Shown piece after piece: positions 63,251 through 64,000 of a stretch of 64,000 nucleotides of DNA (the stretch's first letter is position 1; each line of letters begins with the position of its first letter). Source of the DNA: Cryobacterium sp. SO1 (lineage in GTDB: Bacteria; Actinomycetota; Actinomycetes; Actinomycetales; Microbacteriaceae); contig NZ_CP067394.1 in NCBI RefSeq assembly GCF_004210215.2, forward strand, positions 682,001-746,000. The letters run 5' to 3'. A program made the position numbers and the translations under genes. The notes beneath the pieces are model-generated. The model saw nothing but the letters and a program-made list of their open reading frames with translations. It searched no databases and was not told where the DNA came from.

Positions 63251-63457
63251 TCTGCCGTGGCGACGGAAAATTTCGCGACGCCCGATCTCGCCGACGCGGC
63301 CAACGATGCCCTCATCAAGCCGCGGGCCGCGGCCAACCGGTTCATCATTCAGCCGGCCATCGATCGCGGCGAGGTCGCCCCCGGCTGCGACATCGACACC
63401 CTGTGCCTGCTGCCCGCGCTCAGCCTGCGCGCCGGGGACAACCCCGCCGCGCGGTAA
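63251..63457 (+). pseudogene. Remnant of a TetR regulator, C-terminal part
   Basis: About 68 codons before a stop. ALIKPRAAANRFIIQPAIDRGEVAPGCDIDTLCLLPALSL (in core parts KPRAAANRFI, AIDRGEVAPGCDIDT) aligns by eye with the ligand domain of TetR proteins of the type PRxxAxxxLxxxxxRGExxxDxDxDxxxxLL. No helix-turn-helix precedes it; the upstream frame enters repeat C. The 420 bp between 63094 and 63514 contain nothing else recognisable. Confidence 0.5.
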
Positions 63458-63514
63458 GGTTGCGCCACCGGCCCTTTAGCCGGCAGAGTTCTATCTCGAC
63501 GAAGAGAGTGTGTC

Positions 63515-63700
63515 ATGTCCGGCAAGTATGAATTGACTGCAGACCGATCCGGTGGCTATGTCTTCAAGCTCAAAGCCCACAACGGCCAGGTGCTGATGAC
63601 CTCGGAGAGCTACCAGACCAAGGCGGACGCCCTCAAGGGCATCGAGATCGTCAAGGCGGATGCCAAGGGCCGGGTCATCGACCTGACCGAACCCAAGTAG
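63515..63700 (+). CDS. DUF1508 (YegP-like) small protein
   Basis: 61 residues. SGGYVFKLKAHNGQVLMTSESY and the following KADALKGIEIVKADA give a single DUF1508 unit (FxLKAxNGxxIxxSExY). Function unknown; the usual members carry one or two repeats. GAAGAGAG precedes the ATG. Confidence 0.85.
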   Translation: MSGKYELTADRSGGYVFKLKAHNGQVLMTSESYQTKADALKGIEIVKADAKGRVIDLTEPK

Positions 63701-63710
63701 CGGCGTGCCG

Positions 63711-63742
63711 CCCAGCTCGGCTTAGGGCCCAGCTCGGCTTAG
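63711..63742. repeat. 15 bp direct repeat
   Basis: cccagctcggcttag at 63711-63725 and 63728-63742, between the DUF1508 gene and the metallopeptidase end; the second copy contains the stop codon of the latter. Confidence 0.8.
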
Positions 63743-64000
63743 AGTTCGGCGTCAGCCACTGAGAAGGTGTCGCAGGCCTCGGCCCCGTTCGTGTACCCCG
63801 TCTGGAACCACCTCTGGCGCATCTCGCCCGAGCCGTGGGTCCAGGTCTCCGGGTTCACCTGGCCCTGGGTCTTCTCCTGGATGCGGTCGTCGCCGATGGC
63901 GGACGCCGCGTTGAGCGCATCCGCGATCTGAGCCTCGGTGATCGGTTCGAGCAGGCGCACGCCGTCGGCATCCGTGGTCTCCGCCGCGGAGCCGAGCCAC
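63739..64000 (-). CDS. Neutral zinc metallopeptidase, YpfJ family, C-terminal end only
   Basis: The frame is open to the window edge, so only 86 residues are visible: WLGSAAETTD at the edge, then the diagnostic ITEAQIADALNAASAIGDDRIQ and VNPETWTHGSGEMRQRWFQTGYTNG, in core form VNPETWTHGS and MRQRWF, and ACDTF. The HExxH zinc site lies outside. Members are membrane-anchored predicted proteases of unknown substrate. The final codons lie in the second copy of the 15 bp repeat. Confidence 0.85.
   Translation of the reverse strand, partial: WLGSAAETTDADGVRLLEPITEAQIADALNAASAIGDDRIQEKTQGQVNPETWTHGSGEMRQRWFQTGYTNGAEACDTFSVADAEL

Noticed and set aside
1..64000. tRNA, rRNA, prophage or CRISPR loci
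   Set aside because: None was noticed on reading; a covariance search for tRNA would be decisive.

Overview
The window is a GC-rich (about 70% by eye), gene-dense actinobacterial chromosome segment. Family content points to Microbacteriaceae, with Cryobacterium or a close relative as my best guess: an actinobacterial NAD(P)H-hydrate dehydratase, MetX/MetY methionine synthesis, a mycobacterial-type uracil-DNA glycosylase, a mycothiol-type DinB protein, and many leaderless or GTG-started genes. The genus is inference; no rRNA or tRNA gene was seen.

Layout. 1-3722 (+): end of nnrD, a GT87-type membrane glycosyltransferase, a thiamine-binding MTH1187 protein and an MFS exporter. 3772-13039 (-): a sensor kinase, a kinase-like partner lacking the usual motifs, and a NarL-type regulator; two membrane proteins; metY-metX; an acyltransferase. 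13069-22554: an SDR gene, then the propionate region (actP-like symporter, DUF485 protein and prpE on -, gntR-prpD-prpB-prpC on +) around two GntR-type operators. 22583-28843: an epimerase, a MOSC gene cut off from its upstream neighbour by a complete IS1182-family element with CTAG target duplication, a phosphoribosyltransferase, an S51 peptidase, ung and a GNAT. 28853-37239: SDR, amidase, MMPL exporter/MarR, FurA-PerR/catalase and a siderophore-interacting reductase. 37199-42525 (-): an HExxH membrane protein, a flavin disulfide reductase, an enoyl-CoA hydratase, an arginase-like protein, an F420/NADP oxidoreductase-like protein and PspA. 42684-46004 (+): hydrolase, M20 peptidase, a GNAT gene with an apparent internal deletion and a sarcosine oxidase-like gene, with overlapping start and stop codons from the M20 gene onward. 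46060-53324: a lower-GC orphan nuclease-like gene, a TPM-domain protein, a C26 glutamine amidotransferase, a TetR/MFS pair with twin operators and a membrane protein. 53265-56209: copA-copZ and divergent csoR. 56214-64000: a DinB-like protein, a DMT-type membrane protein, a lipoprotein, a small unknown, an ABC-F ATPase, an ABC1 kinase, a TetR remnant, a DUF1508 protein and the end of a YpfJ-type metallopeptidase.

No phage, CRISPR array or obvious defence island was seen. The most distinctive feature is a set of intergenic palindromic repeats of fixed length: 65-66 bp (3 copies), 61 bp (2 copies), 55 bp (2 adjacent copies), an 85 bp element with a half copy elsewhere, and a composite element with three 19 bp direct repeats. 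Several supply the stop codon or end of a gene. Coding minisatellites (15 bp units in ung and the GT87 gene, 9 bp units in prpE) add local variability. Regulators with visible operators next to their targets (GntR, MarR, FurA/PerR, CsoR, TetR and a DtxR/IdeR-type box) are another recurring theme.
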